DNA of 64,000 bases, taken from the NCBI RefSeq assembly GCF_014641735.1, contig NZ_BMIH01000002.1, forward strand, positions 62,001-126,000, in the 5' to 3' direction. A model generated the notes under the pieces. The model worked only from the letters and a program-made list of their open reading frames with translations, ran no database searches and was not told the origin of the DNA. The DNA comes from Sphingomonas metalli (GTDB taxonomy: Bacteria; Pseudomonadota; Alphaproteobacteria; Sphingomonadales; Sphingomonadaceae). The position numbers were made by a program, and so were the translations under genes. This document shows, piece after piece, positions 20,636 through 28,924 of this stretch (the first letter of the stretch is position 1; each line of letters begins with the position of its first letter).

Positions 20636-21561
20636 TGCGGCGTCACATCCGCCTCGACCAGCGGATTGTCGGTATCGACGTGACCTTCGGGGTCGAGATG
20701 GATCAGCACCTCGACCTTCGGAAACCGCGACTTGAGGTTGCGCTCGACCGCTTCGACCAGATCATGGGCCCGTGCGACCGTGATCGTCGGATCGACCTCC
20801 ATATGGAATTGCGCGAAATCATGGCTGCCGGATCGGCGGGTGCGGAAGTCGTGGATGCCGCGCAGCCCGGGCTGGCGCGCCGCGACGTCGAGAAAGGCCG
20901 CGCGCTGATCCTCGGGCCATTCCTTGTCCATCAGCTGGTCGATCGCATTGGACGAAGCCTGGAAGGCGCCCCAGGCCAGCCACAGCGCGATGGCGATGCC
21001 GAAGATCGCGTCCGCACCGTGCCACCCGACGAACTGGTCGAGCACCAGCGCCGCGATAACCGAGGCGTTGAGCATCACGTCCGACTGATAATGGACGTTG
21101 TCAGCCAGGATCGCGACCGATCCCGTCTGGCGGATGATCCGGCGCTGGTACCAGAGCAGCACGCCCGTCGCGGCCATCGCGACGAGCGACACGCCGATGC
21201 CGAAATCGGCGTCCTGCGTCGTCCCGGGATCGCCGAGCGCCTGAACCGCCCGCCAGGCGATGCCGGCCGCGGAGGCGGTGATCAGCGCCACCTGGAACAA
21301 GGCCGCCAGCGCCTCTGCCTTGCCATGGCCGAAGCGGTGGTCGTGGTCCGCCGGCTCCGCGGCCAGCCGCACGCCATAGAGCGTCACTAGCGAGGCAAGC
21401 AGGTCGAGCCCCGTGTCCGCCAGCGATCCCAGCATCGCCACCGACCCGGTGTGCCAAGCTGCGAAGCTCTTGAGCGCCAGAAGCGCCATCGCCATGGCGA
21501 CGCTGGCGAGCGCCGCACGCGTGGCGAGCGGCATCAGGCGGCGGCGTTCCTCGTTGGTCAT
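20614..21561 (-). CDS. Cation diffusion facilitator metal exporter
   Basis: A 315-residue inner membrane antiporter of the CDF family (FieF/ZitB-like), exporting zinc, iron or similar divalent metals. Six membrane helices are visible in the first 215 residues. The metal site residues appear as SLADTGLD in TM2 and NVHYQSD in TM5, matching the DxxxD and HxxxD pattern of zinc-transporting members. The C-terminal cytoplasmic dimer domain (about 215-315) ends with PEGHVDTDNPLV. The start overlaps the pdxH stop by ATGA, and the end overlaps the PhzF-like gene. Confidence 0.9.
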   Translation of the reverse strand: MTNEERRRLMPLATRAALASVAMAMALLALKSFAAWHTGSVAMLGSLADTGLDLLASLVTLYGVRLAAEPADHDHRFGHGKAEALAALFQVALITASAAGIAWRAVQALGDPGTTQDADFGIGVSLVAMAATGVLLWYQRRIIRQTGSVAILADNVHYQSDVMLNASVIAALVLDQFVGWHGADAIFGIAIALWLAWGAFQASSNAIDQLMDKEWPEDQRAAFLDVAARQPGLRGIHDFRTRRSGSHDFAQFHMEVDPTITVARAHDLVEAVERNLKSRFPKVEVLIHLDPEGHVDTDNPLVEADVTPHWFGKRL

Positions 21562-22133
21562 GGGTAGAGCAAACCTTCGGTCCAGCCGTTGCCGTCGCGA
21601 ACGAACAGGCGTCGTTCATGAAGGCGATGCGCACGGTCCTGCCAGAATTCGATGCGTTCGGGCACGACGACATAGCCGCCCCAATGCGGCGGCCGGGGCA
21701 CGTCCTGCCCGTCGAACCGCGCCTTCGCCGCCTCGAACCGCGCCTCGAAGGTCGCGCGTTCGTCGAGCGGGCGCGACTGGTCGGAGGCCCAGGCACCGAG
21801 CCGCGAGTCGCGCCCGCGCGAGGCGAAATAGGCGTCCGACTGCGCTTCGCTGGCGAGCGATACCGAACCCTCGACCCGGACCTGCCGCCGCAGCGACTTC
21901 CAGTGGAAGAGCAGCGCGGCCTTGGGGTTCTCCGCCAGATCGGACGCCTTGTCCGATCCGCGATTGGTGTAGAAGACGAAACCGTCCGACCCATGGCCTT
22001 TCAGCAGCACCATGCGCACCGCCGGCTGCCCCGCGGCATCGGCGGTCGCCAACGCCATGGCATTGGGATCGTTAGGTTCTGATGCCTCGGCTTCGGCCAG
22101 CCAGGCATCGAACAGGGTCAGTGGATCGTCCAT
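21558..22133 (-). CDS. pdxH: Pyridoxamine 5'-phosphate oxidase
   Basis: Makes pyridoxal 5'-phosphate from the pyridoxine or pyridoxamine form, using FMN. The 191-residue protein has normal PdxH content: MALATADAAGQPAVRMVLLK, the FMN-binding FYTNRGSDKASDL and ALLFHWKSLRRQVRVEG, and the C-terminal RIEFWQDRAHRLHER. ATG at 22133 begins where the family begins; GGGAC lies just upstream. First gene of a pdxH-CDF-PhzF operon held together by overlaps, divergent from ku with 88 bp between the starts. Confidence 0.94.
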   Translation of the reverse strand: MDDPLTLFDAWLAEAEASEPNDPNAMALATADAAGQPAVRMVLLKGHGSDGFVFYTNRGSDKASDLAENPKAALLFHWKSLRRQVRVEGSVSLASEAQSDAYFASRGRDSRLGAWASDQSRPLDERATFEARFEAAKARFDGQDVPRPPHWGGYVVVPERIEFWQDRAHRLHERRLFVRDGNGWTEGLLYP

Positions 22134-22221
22134 CGTCCCGCCCCATAGCCGATTTGCCGGGCGAACGGAACGAGTCCGCCGCGCCGGCATTGAATCGGCC
22201 TCGCAACGAAGGGGTCAGGCG

Positions 22222-23109
22222 ATGGCGGCGCGGGCATATTGGCAGGGGCAGATCCGGCTGGCGCTCGTATCCATCCCGGTCGAGATATATTCGGCGACGC
22301 GCAGCGGGTCCGCGGTCCAGTTCCGCCAGATCCACGAGCCCACGGGGCAGCCGATCCATTACGAGAAGGTCGCCACCGGGGTGGGCCCGGTCGATCTCGA
22401 CGACATCATGAAGGGCTATGAGATCTCGAAGGGCGAATATGTCCTGCTCGACCAGGACGAGATCGACGCGGTCAAGCTCGAGTCCAAGAAGACGTTGGAG
22501 CTGACCCAGTTCGTCGACGCTAGCGACATCGACGTTCTCTACTACGAAAAGCCCTATTTCGTCGTCCCGGCGGACGATCTGGCCGAAGAGGCCTTCATCG
22601 TCCTGCGCGAGGCGCTGCGCCGGACGAAGAAGGTGGGGCTCGGCCAGCTGGCGATGCGCGGTCGCGAATATGTCGTCAGCCTCAAGCCGTGCGGGCGCGG
22701 TCTCGTGCTGGAGACGCTGCGCTATGCCGACGAGGTGCACAAGGCGCAGGGCTATTTCCGCGACATTCCGGACGACAAGCCCGATCCCGAGCTGCTCGAT
22801 CTCGCCGAGGCGCTGATCGACCGCAAGACCGGGCCGTTCGATCCGTCCGAGTTTCACGATCGCTATGTCGATGCGCTGAAAGGGCTTATCGAAAAGAAGC
22901 GCAAGGCGAAGGGCCGCAAGATCATCGAGGACAAGGAGGACGGCGAGCCGCGCAAGGGCAGCAACGTCGTCGACCTGATGGCGGCGCTGCGCAAGTCGAT
23001 GGGCGACAAACCGGCGACGGCCCGGGCGACGCCCGACAAGCCGGCGACAAAGAAGGCGCCCGCCCGCAAGGCCCCGGCGAAAAAGGCGCCGGCGAAGAAA
23101 CGTGCCTGA
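22222..23109 (+). CDS. ku: Non-homologous end joining protein Ku
   Basis: Bacterial Ku binds broken DNA ends as a homodimer and recruits LigD. The 295 residues start with ARAYWQGQIRLALVSIPVEI, contain the core barrel (GYEISKGEYVLLDQDEI, LRREALRRTKKVGLGQL-like stretch) and end in a lysine/alanine/proline-rich tail of about 30 residues likely to touch DNA. The tail's repetitive codons should not be mistaken for a separate repeat. ATG at 22222 is where homology begins. The stop overlaps the ligD GTG by 8 bp. Confidence 0.94.
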   Translation: MAARAYWQGQIRLALVSIPVEIYSATRSGSAVQFRQIHEPTGQPIHYEKVATGVGPVDLDDIMKGYEISKGEYVLLDQDEIDAVKLESKKTLELTQFVDASDIDVLYYEKPYFVVPADDLAEEAFIVLREALRRTKKVGLGQLAMRGREYVVSLKPCGRGLVLETLRYADEVHKAQGYFRDIPDDKPDPELLDLAEALIDRKTGPFDPSEFHDRYVDALKGLIEKKRKAKGRKIIEDKEDGEPRKGSNVVDLMAALRKSMGDKPATARATPDKPATKKAPARKAPAKKAPAKKRA

Positions 23110-25612
23110 GCGCAGCGACCCCCTCGCCCTCTACAACGCCAAGCGCGACTTCGCGAAGACGGCGGAACCGGCCGGCACGCTCGCGCCCGGCAAGGGAAAC
23201 AGCTTCATCGTCCAGAAGCATGACGCGACCCGGCTCCACTGGGATTTCCGGCTGGAGATCGACGGCGTGCTGAAGAGCTGGGCGGTGACGCGCGGACCCA
23301 GCCTTGATCCCGACGAGAAGCGCCTCGCCGTCCGTACCGAGGATCATCCCCTGTCCTATGCCAGCTTCGAAGGTACGATACCGGCGGGCGAATATGGCGG
23401 CGGCACGGTGATGCTCTGGGATCGCGGCACCTGGTCGCCGATCAAGGGCAAGAGCGCGAAGGATCTGGAGAAGGGCCATCTCCACTTCGTCCTCGACGGC
23501 GAGCGGATGAAAGGCGAATGGCTCCTCATCCGCCTGAAGCCGCGCGGCAAGGAGAAGCGCGAGAACTGGCTGCTGCGCAAGATCGACGATGCCGAGGCGG
23601 GCGGCACCGATACGCTGGTCGAAGAGGGCCTGACCAGCATCACAACGGGCCGCACCATGGCCGAAATCGCGGAAGGCAGATCCTCCCCGGCACGGGGAGG
23701 GGGACCGCCGCGCGACAGCGCGGGGGTGGAGGGGGATCGCCCCAAGCGCACCACCCGCGAGAAAGCGTCCCCTACCCGGCCAAGCCGCGCCGCCACCGCT
23801 TCCGCGTCAAATGATAGTCTCGCCTTCCGCGATCCCGCCCTCTGCACCCTTGTCGACACCGCGCCCACAGGCAGCAATTGGCTTCACGAAGTGAAATATG
23901 ACGGCTATCGCGCCCTGATCGCGGTCGCCGACGGCCGGGCGACCGTCTACACCCGCAAGGGTCTCGACTGGACCGACAAGTTTCCGGTCATCGCCAAGGC
24001 TGCCGCAACGCTGCCCGGCCGTTTGCTGCTCGACGGCGAGATCGTCACGCTGAAGGACGGCAAGCCCGATTTCGCCGCGCTCAAGAGCGCGATCACCGAA
24101 GGGGGCGCGATGACGCTCTTCGCCTTCGATCTCCTCGAACAGGATGGCGAGGACCTCGCTCCCCTGCCCCTCACCGCTCGCAAGACACGGCTGCGAGCGC
24201 TGATCGGTGAAGGCAGTGCGGCCTTGCGCTTCTCGGAACATGTCGAGGGGTCGGGCGAAGCCCTGTTCACGCGGATGTGCGCCGAGGGGCTGGAAGGCAT
24301 CGTCTCCAAGCGCGCAGACGCACCCTATCGAAGTGGACGAACGGGTGCATGGCTCAAGGCGAAGTGCATCGCCCGCCAGGAATTCGTGATCCTCGGCTGG
24401 CAACCTTCCACGCGCGGCCGCGGCTTTGCCTCGCTGCTGCTGGGCGTTCGCAACGGCGACGGCTTCGCCTATCGTGGAAAGGTCGGCACCGGCTTTACCC
24501 ATGACACGATCGACGCGCTGCTGCCGCAGCTCGAACGGCTCGAGCGCAAGATCGCGCCGGTGCAGGCGCCGCGCGCCATGGTTCGGGGTGCGCATTGGGT
24601 CACGCCCAAGCTCGTCGCCGAGATCGCCTATGCCGAGGTGACGCCCGACGGCATGCTGCGCCACGCCAGCTTCATCGGGCTGCGGGGCGACAAGCCCGCC
24701 GCGGAGGTGGTCGACGAGCGGCCCGATCCGTCCCCGACGAAGCCCGCCGCCAGCGCCGTCACGATCAGCAACCGCGACCGGATGATCTTCCCCGAATCGA
24801 AGGTGACCAAGGGCGACCTCGCAGACTATTACCAGCACGTCGCGGGGATCATGCTGCCCTGGACCGGCCATCGCCCGGTCAGCCTCGTGCGCTGTCCGCA
24901 GGGCCGGTCCCGCGCCTGCTTCTTCCAGAAGCATGACGCCGGCAGCTTCGGCGAGGCGGTCCATCAGGTGCCGATCCGCGAGAAGGATGGCTCGACCGAG
25001 AACTATCTGTGGATCGACGACCCCGATGGCCTCGTCACCTGCGTCCAGATGGGCTCGATCGAGTTCCACGGCTGGGGCGCGCGGATCGAGGCGGTGGAGA
25101 AGCCCGACCGTATGATCTTCGACCTCGATCCCGACGAGGGCCTGGGCTTCGCCGAGACCAAGAAGGCGGCCGAGCATCTGAAGGAGCAGCTCGCCGAACT
25201 TGGGTTGACCAGCTTCCCGCTCCTGTCGGGCGGCAAGGGCGTGCACGTCGTGGTGCCGCTGACTCCGCAGGCGGAATGGCCCGCGGTGAAGGACTTCGCC
25301 AGCCGCTTCGCCCAGGCGCTGGCGCAGGCGGAGCCCGAGCGGTTCGTCGCGACCATGGCGAAGGCCAAGCGCAAGGGACGCATCTTCATCGATTGGCTGC
25401 GCAACCAGCGCGGTGCGACAGCGATCATGCCGTACTCGGCAAGGGCGCGCGAGGGTGCGCCAGTCGCAGCGCCGGTCTCATGGACCGAATTGCGCGACCT
25501 CGATACGGCGGCGCGCTGGAGCGTCACGGATGGCGACGCGCTGATCGCCCGTGCGGCCAGCCGTGCGCTGAAAGGCTGGGGCGTGGCGGATCAGGTCCTG
25601 CCGGATCTATAG
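23102..25612 (+). CDS. ligD: DNA ligase D (phosphoesterase-ligase-polymerase)
   Basis: An 836-residue ATP-dependent ligase that processes, fills and seals broken ends held by Ku. Domain order is 3'-phosphoesterase (about 33-160; KHDATRLHWDFRLE, DHPLSY), ligase (about 245-540; KYDGYR with catalytic Lys265, LLDGEIV) and primase-like polymerase (about 555-836; FDLDPDEG with Asp674 and Asp676, LLSGGKGVHVVVPL). The linker at about 193-213 is encoded by a GC-rich palindromic repeat of intergenic type inserted in frame. GTG at 23102 overlaps ku by 8 bp, so both proteins come from one message. Confidence 0.94.
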   Translation: MPERSDPLALYNAKRDFAKTAEPAGTLAPGKGNSFIVQKHDATRLHWDFRLEIDGVLKSWAVTRGPSLDPDEKRLAVRTEDHPLSYASFEGTIPAGEYGGGTVMLWDRGTWSPIKGKSAKDLEKGHLHFVLDGERMKGEWLLIRLKPRGKEKRENWLLRKIDDAEAGGTDTLVEEGLTSITTGRTMAEIAEGRSSPARGGGPPRDSAGVEGDRPKRTTREKASPTRPSRAATASASNDSLAFRDPALCTLVDTAPTGSNWLHEVKYDGYRALIAVADGRATVYTRKGLDWTDKFPVIAKAAATLPGRLLLDGEIVTLKDGKPDFAALKSAITEGGAMTLFAFDLLEQDGEDLAPLPLTARKTRLRALIGEGSAALRFSEHVEGSGEALFTRMCAEGLEGIVSKRADAPYRSGRTGAWLKAKCIARQEFVILGWQPSTRGRGFASLLLGVRNGDGFAYRGKVGTGFTHDTIDALLPQLERLERKIAPVQAPRAMVRGAHWVTPKLVAEIAYAEVTPDGMLRHASFIGLRGDKPAAEVVDERPDPSPTKPAASAVTISNRDRMIFPESKVTKGDLADYYQHVAGIMLPWTGHRPVSLVRCPQGRSRACFFQKHDAGSFGEAVHQVPIREKDGSTENYLWIDDPDGLVTCVQMGSIEFHGWGARIEAVEKPDRMIFDLDPDEGLGFAETKKAAEHLKEQLAELGLTSFPLLSGGKGVHVVVPLTPQAEWPAVKDFASRFAQALAQAEPERFVATMAKAKRKGRIFIDWLRNQRGATAIMPYSARAREGAPVAAPVSWTELRDLDTAARWSVTDGDALIARAASRALKGWGVADQVLPDL
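23680..23737 (+). repeat. Dispersed palindromic repeat in frame inside ligD
   Basis: The segment begins ATCCTCCCCGGCACGGGGAG, a hairpin, and ends in GGTGGAGGGGGATCG after a CCGCCGCGCGACAGCGCGG middle. Read on the minus strand it matches the element at 34970-35018 between ahpC and ahpF (CCCTCCACC, GCGGCGGTT, CCCTCCCCGTGCCGGGGAGG). It supplies roughly residues 193-213 of LigD, in the linker between phosphoesterase and ligase domains, where no conserved fold is disturbed. Confidence 0.7.
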
Positions 25613-25663
25613 CCCGGGCGAATCGGCGAAAGCTCGATTGGACCTGCGGCCTCCAACATCCAT

Positions 25664-25691
25664 CGTCACCCCGGCCTTCGCCGGGGCGACG
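25664..25691. repeat. Short hairpin repeat between convergent ligD and treS
   Basis: CGTC-A-CCCCGGC, loop CTTC, GCCGGGG-C-GACG: a 12-position stem with one mismatch. The CGTCACCCCGGC...GCCGGGG form looks like a dispersed intergenic repeat of GC-rich proteobacteria and may also act as a terminator for either gene, though no T-run follows. The rest of the 114-bp gap shows nothing else. Confidence 0.5.
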
Positions 25692-25726
25692 GCTACCTGG
25701 TCGAAGCCACTATTCGAACTTGCCCC

Positions 25727-28700
25727 CTACTCCGCGACCAGCCGCTTCGCCGCCCGGTACAATCCATCGGTCGGCACCTCGATCCAGTCGGGCCGGTTCG
25801 CCGCCTCGTACCCCACCTCATAGGCAGCTTTCGCCACCAGCAGCAGGTCGAGCAAGCCGGTGTCCACCGCATCCGTGCTCGCCGAGCGATAGGCGTCGAG
25901 GAACGTCTCGCGCGCATGATGGCAGAATTGGGCATAGCGGTGTTCGGCACGCAGAGCCTCGGTCTCCGGGCCAGGTGGCCGCGAACGGTCTGCCACGGCG
26001 GTCGCATAGTCGAACGAGCGCAAGATGCCCGCCACGTCGCGGAGCGGCAGATCCTTCGCCCGGCGCGCCGCGAGCGGCAAGGCAGGCTGCCCCTCGAAGT
26101 CGATGAAGGTGACGTCTCCGCCGCTCACCAGCAGCTGGCCGAGATGAAGGTCGCCATGAATTCGGGTGAGGCGCTGACCTTCGGCCCCGGCGGCCCCCCG
26201 CCGCACCGCATCGGCGACCTGGTCGCGATGGTCGAGCAGCCATGTCGCCGCGTCGCTCCCCAGTCCCGCCGCGGCGATCCGGTCGACGGCGTTGCGCCAG
26301 TCGGCCAGGATCCCCTCCGCCAGTTCGCCGGATCGCGCGGCGTCCATCGTCTCGGCCGCAAAGGCGGCATCGTCGGTCTGCGCGGCAAGTACGGCGTGCA
26401 TCTCCGCCAGCCGCCGCCCCAGCGTGGTCGCGAAGCTCGCGTAATTGGCGAAGGTGGTGGTGTCGTCGGTCGCGAGGCGCTCGAGCACGCCGAGGGTCCA
26501 GCCCCATGCGTCGCCCTGATTGTGGACGAAGCGCTGCGCCAGCAGCACGAGCGTGTCGTCGGCGGCACGCCGCGCCTCGCCGAGCACCGGCGGCACCGCC
26601 TCGAAGCCGTGGGCGGAGAGGTAGCGAACCATCTCGGCGTCGGGATGCACGCCCGACTCCAGTCGCCGCAGCAGCTTGAGAACGACCGACTGACCGATGA
26701 CCAGCGAGCTGTTGGACTGTTCGGCGGTCAGCCACTCGATCGTGGCATCTTCCGGCAGATCGAGTCCGTCCGACGTGCAGGCCAGCGCGGCTTCCCCCTC
26801 GCCGATCGTCGCGCCCGCCCGCATCGCGTCCACGATCGCGCGGGCGAAGTCGGCGACCGCGAAGCCGTCGGTCAGCAGCCCGACCTGCCGCCCTCGCCGC
26901 ACCCGCGCCAGCGCCAGCCCGCCGGCGACGCGGCTCTGCGCCTCGCCTTCCCAGGCGATTCCGAGCGGCAGCGCATAGCGATAGGCCGTCCGGTCGGTCT
27001 CGACCGCGATCTCGGCGAGCAGCAGATCGGCCGCGCCGGGCAGCGGCTGTAGGTGCCTGATAGCGACACTGTGCAGATCCTCGTCCTTCGCGCCGAACCA
27101 GCGGCGTTGCTGGACATAGCCGGGCAGCACATCGCGTTCTAGGACCGAGCGGTTGCTGCCGACCGCGATGTCCTCGAAGGCGGGGCGCAGCACGAAGGTG
27201 AACCGCTCCGCCTCGAGCGCGACCGGCGCGGTCGCCCAGCTCGGCGCATTGGCCTGTTCGGACAGCGCGAACCACAAAAAGCCATAGGGCGGCAGGGTCA
27301 GCACATAGGGGGCGTGGCCGACCGCCGGAAAGGCGGTGCCGCCGGTCAGCTCGATCGGCGTGCGCCCCTCGAAGTCGGGCAGCTCCAGCTCGACCGCCTG
27401 TGCGGTACGGCCGAGATTGAAGACGCACAGGATCGCGTCGCCCTCATGCTCGCGGACATAGGCCAGGATCTTGCGGTTGGCGGGCCGCAGGAAGGTCTGG
27501 GTGCCACGCCCGAAGGCGGAATGCTCGCGACGCACCGCCAGCATTCGCTTCACCGCGTTGAGGAGCGAATGCCGGTCGCGTTCCTGCGCCTCCACATTGA
27601 CCGCATAGAAGCCGTAGAGCGGATCCTGGATCGCCGGCAGCGTCAGATCGGGCGGATCGCAGCGGCTGAAGCCGCCATTGCGGTCGACCGACCATTGCAT
27701 CGGCGTGCGGACGCCGTCGCGGTCGCCGAGATGGATATTGTCGCCCATCCCGATCTCGTCGCCATAATAGAGCACGGGCGTGCCCGGCATCGTCAGCAGC
27801 ATCGCATTCATCAGCTCGATACGGCGACGATCCCGCTCCATCAGCGGCGCGAGGCGGCGGCGGATGCCCAGGTTGATGCGCGCGCGCTTGTCGGCGGCAT
27901 AGGTGTTCCAGAGATAGTCGCGCTCGGCGTCGGTCACCATCTCCAGCGTCAGTTCGTCATGGTTGCGCAGGAAGATCGCCCATTGGCAGCTGGGCGGAAT
28001 ATCGGGCGTCTGGCGCATGATGTCGGTGATCGGAAAGCGATCCTCCTGTGCCACCGCCATGTACATGCGCGGCATCAGCGGGAAGTGGAACGCCATATGG
28101 CATTCGTCGTCGTCCCCGAAATATTGCTGCGTATCCTCCGGCCACATATTCGCCTCGGCGAGCAGCATCCGGTCGGGATATTCGGCGTCGAGCGCGGCGC
28201 GGATCTTCTTCAGCACCGCATGGGTCTCGGGCAAATTCTCGTTCGACGTGCCGTCGCGCTCGATCAGATAGGGGATCGCGTCGAGCCGCAGGCCGTCGAC
28301 GCCAAGGTCGAGCCAGTAGCGCATGACCTTCAGCACTTCTTCGAGCACGCGTGGATTGTCGAAGTTCAGGTCCGGCTGGTGGCTGTAGAAGCGGTGCCAG
28401 AAATAGGCGCCCGCCTCCTCGTCCCAGGTCCAGTTCGATTTTTCGGTATCGAGGAAGATGATGCGGGTGCCGCTGTAGAGCTTGTCGTCGTCAGACCAGA
28501 CGTAGAAGTCGCGCTCCGGGCTTCCCGGCGGCGCCTTGCGTGCCGCCTGGAACCAGGGATGCTGGTCGGATGTGTGGTTGATGACCAGTTCGGTGATGAC
28601 GCGGATGCCGCGGGCATGGGCGGCCGCGATGAACGCGGTCGCATCGTCCATCGTGCCGTAATCGGGCGAGACGCCCTCGTAGAGTGCGATGTCGTAGCCG

Positions 28701-28924
28701 TCGTCGCGCCGCGGGCTGGGGTAGAAGGGCAGCAGCCAGATGCAGGTGACGCCGAGGTCGGCGATATAGTCGAGCTTCTCGATCAATCCCTTGAAGTCGC
28801 CGATCCCGTCATTGTTGGAATCGAAGAAGGACTTCACATGGACCTGGTAGATCACCGCGTCCTTGTACCAGAGCGGATCGTCGCCGACGCTCGCTTCGTG
28901 CGTCGCTGCGCTCTCACCGCTCAT
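25727..28924 (-). CDS. treS: Trehalose synthase-maltokinase fusion (TreS-Mak)
   Basis: A 1065-residue two-domain enzyme. Residues 15 to about 570 are a GH13 trehalose synthase that isomerises trehalose and maltose: TELVINHTSDQH, GLRLDAI with nucleophile Asp215, LLAEANMWPED with Glu257, and FLRNHDE with Asp323. Residues about 600-1065 are a maltokinase that makes maltose-1-phosphate with ATP: IHGDLHLGQ at 922-930 and IDFEG at 941-945. Fusion of these two activities is known in many bacteria with the GlgE route. It overlaps the glgE stop by 4 bp, so substrate passes to the product of the gene before it. Confidence 0.93.
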   Translation of the reverse strand: MSGESAATHEASVGDDPLWYKDAVIYQVHVKSFFDSNNDGIGDFKGLIEKLDYIADLGVTCIWLLPFYPSPRRDDGYDIALYEGVSPDYGTMDDATAFIAAAHARGIRVITELVINHTSDQHPWFQAARKAPPGSPERDFYVWSDDDKLYSGTRIIFLDTEKSNWTWDEEAGAYFWHRFYSHQPDLNFDNPRVLEEVLKVMRYWLDLGVDGLRLDAIPYLIERDGTSNENLPETHAVLKKIRAALDAEYPDRMLLAEANMWPEDTQQYFGDDDECHMAFHFPLMPRMYMAVAQEDRFPITDIMRQTPDIPPSCQWAIFLRNHDELTLEMVTDAERDYLWNTYAADKRARINLGIRRRLAPLMERDRRRIELMNAMLLTMPGTPVLYYGDEIGMGDNIHLGDRDGVRTPMQWSVDRNGGFSRCDPPDLTLPAIQDPLYGFYAVNVEAQERDRHSLLNAVKRMLAVRREHSAFGRGTQTFLRPANRKILAYVREHEGDAILCVFNLGRTAQAVELELPDFEGRTPIELTGGTAFPAVGHAPYVLTLPPYGFLWFALSEQANAPSWATAPVALEAERFTFVLRPAFEDIAVGSNRSVLERDVLPGYVQQRRWFGAKDEDLHSVAIRHLQPLPGAADLLLAEIAVETDRTAYRYALPLGIAWEGEAQSRVAGGLALARVRRGRQVGLLTDGFAVADFARAIVDAMRAGATIGEGEAALACTSDGLDLPEDATIEWLTAEQSNSSLVIGQSVVLKLLRRLESGVHPDAEMVRYLSAHGFEAVPPVLGEARRAADDTLVLLAQRFVHNQGDAWGWTLGVLERLATDDTTTFANYASFATTLGRRLAEMHAVLAAQTDDAAFAAETMDAARSGELAEGILADWRNAVDRIAAAGLGSDAATWLLDHRDQVADAVRRGAAGAEGQRLTRIHGDLHLGQLLVSGGDVTFIDFEGQPALPLAARRAKDLPLRDVAGILRSFDYATAVADRSRPPGPETEALRAEHRYAQFCHHARETFLDAYRSASTDAVDTGLLDLLLVAKAAYEVGYEAANRPDWIEVPTDGLYRAAKRLVAE

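Noticed and set aside
23020..23105. Repetitive AAGGCGCC-type codons at the end of ku taken as a repeat or CRISPR-like array
   Set aside because: They encode the lysine/alanine/proline tail normal for bacterial Ku and have no regular spacer structure.
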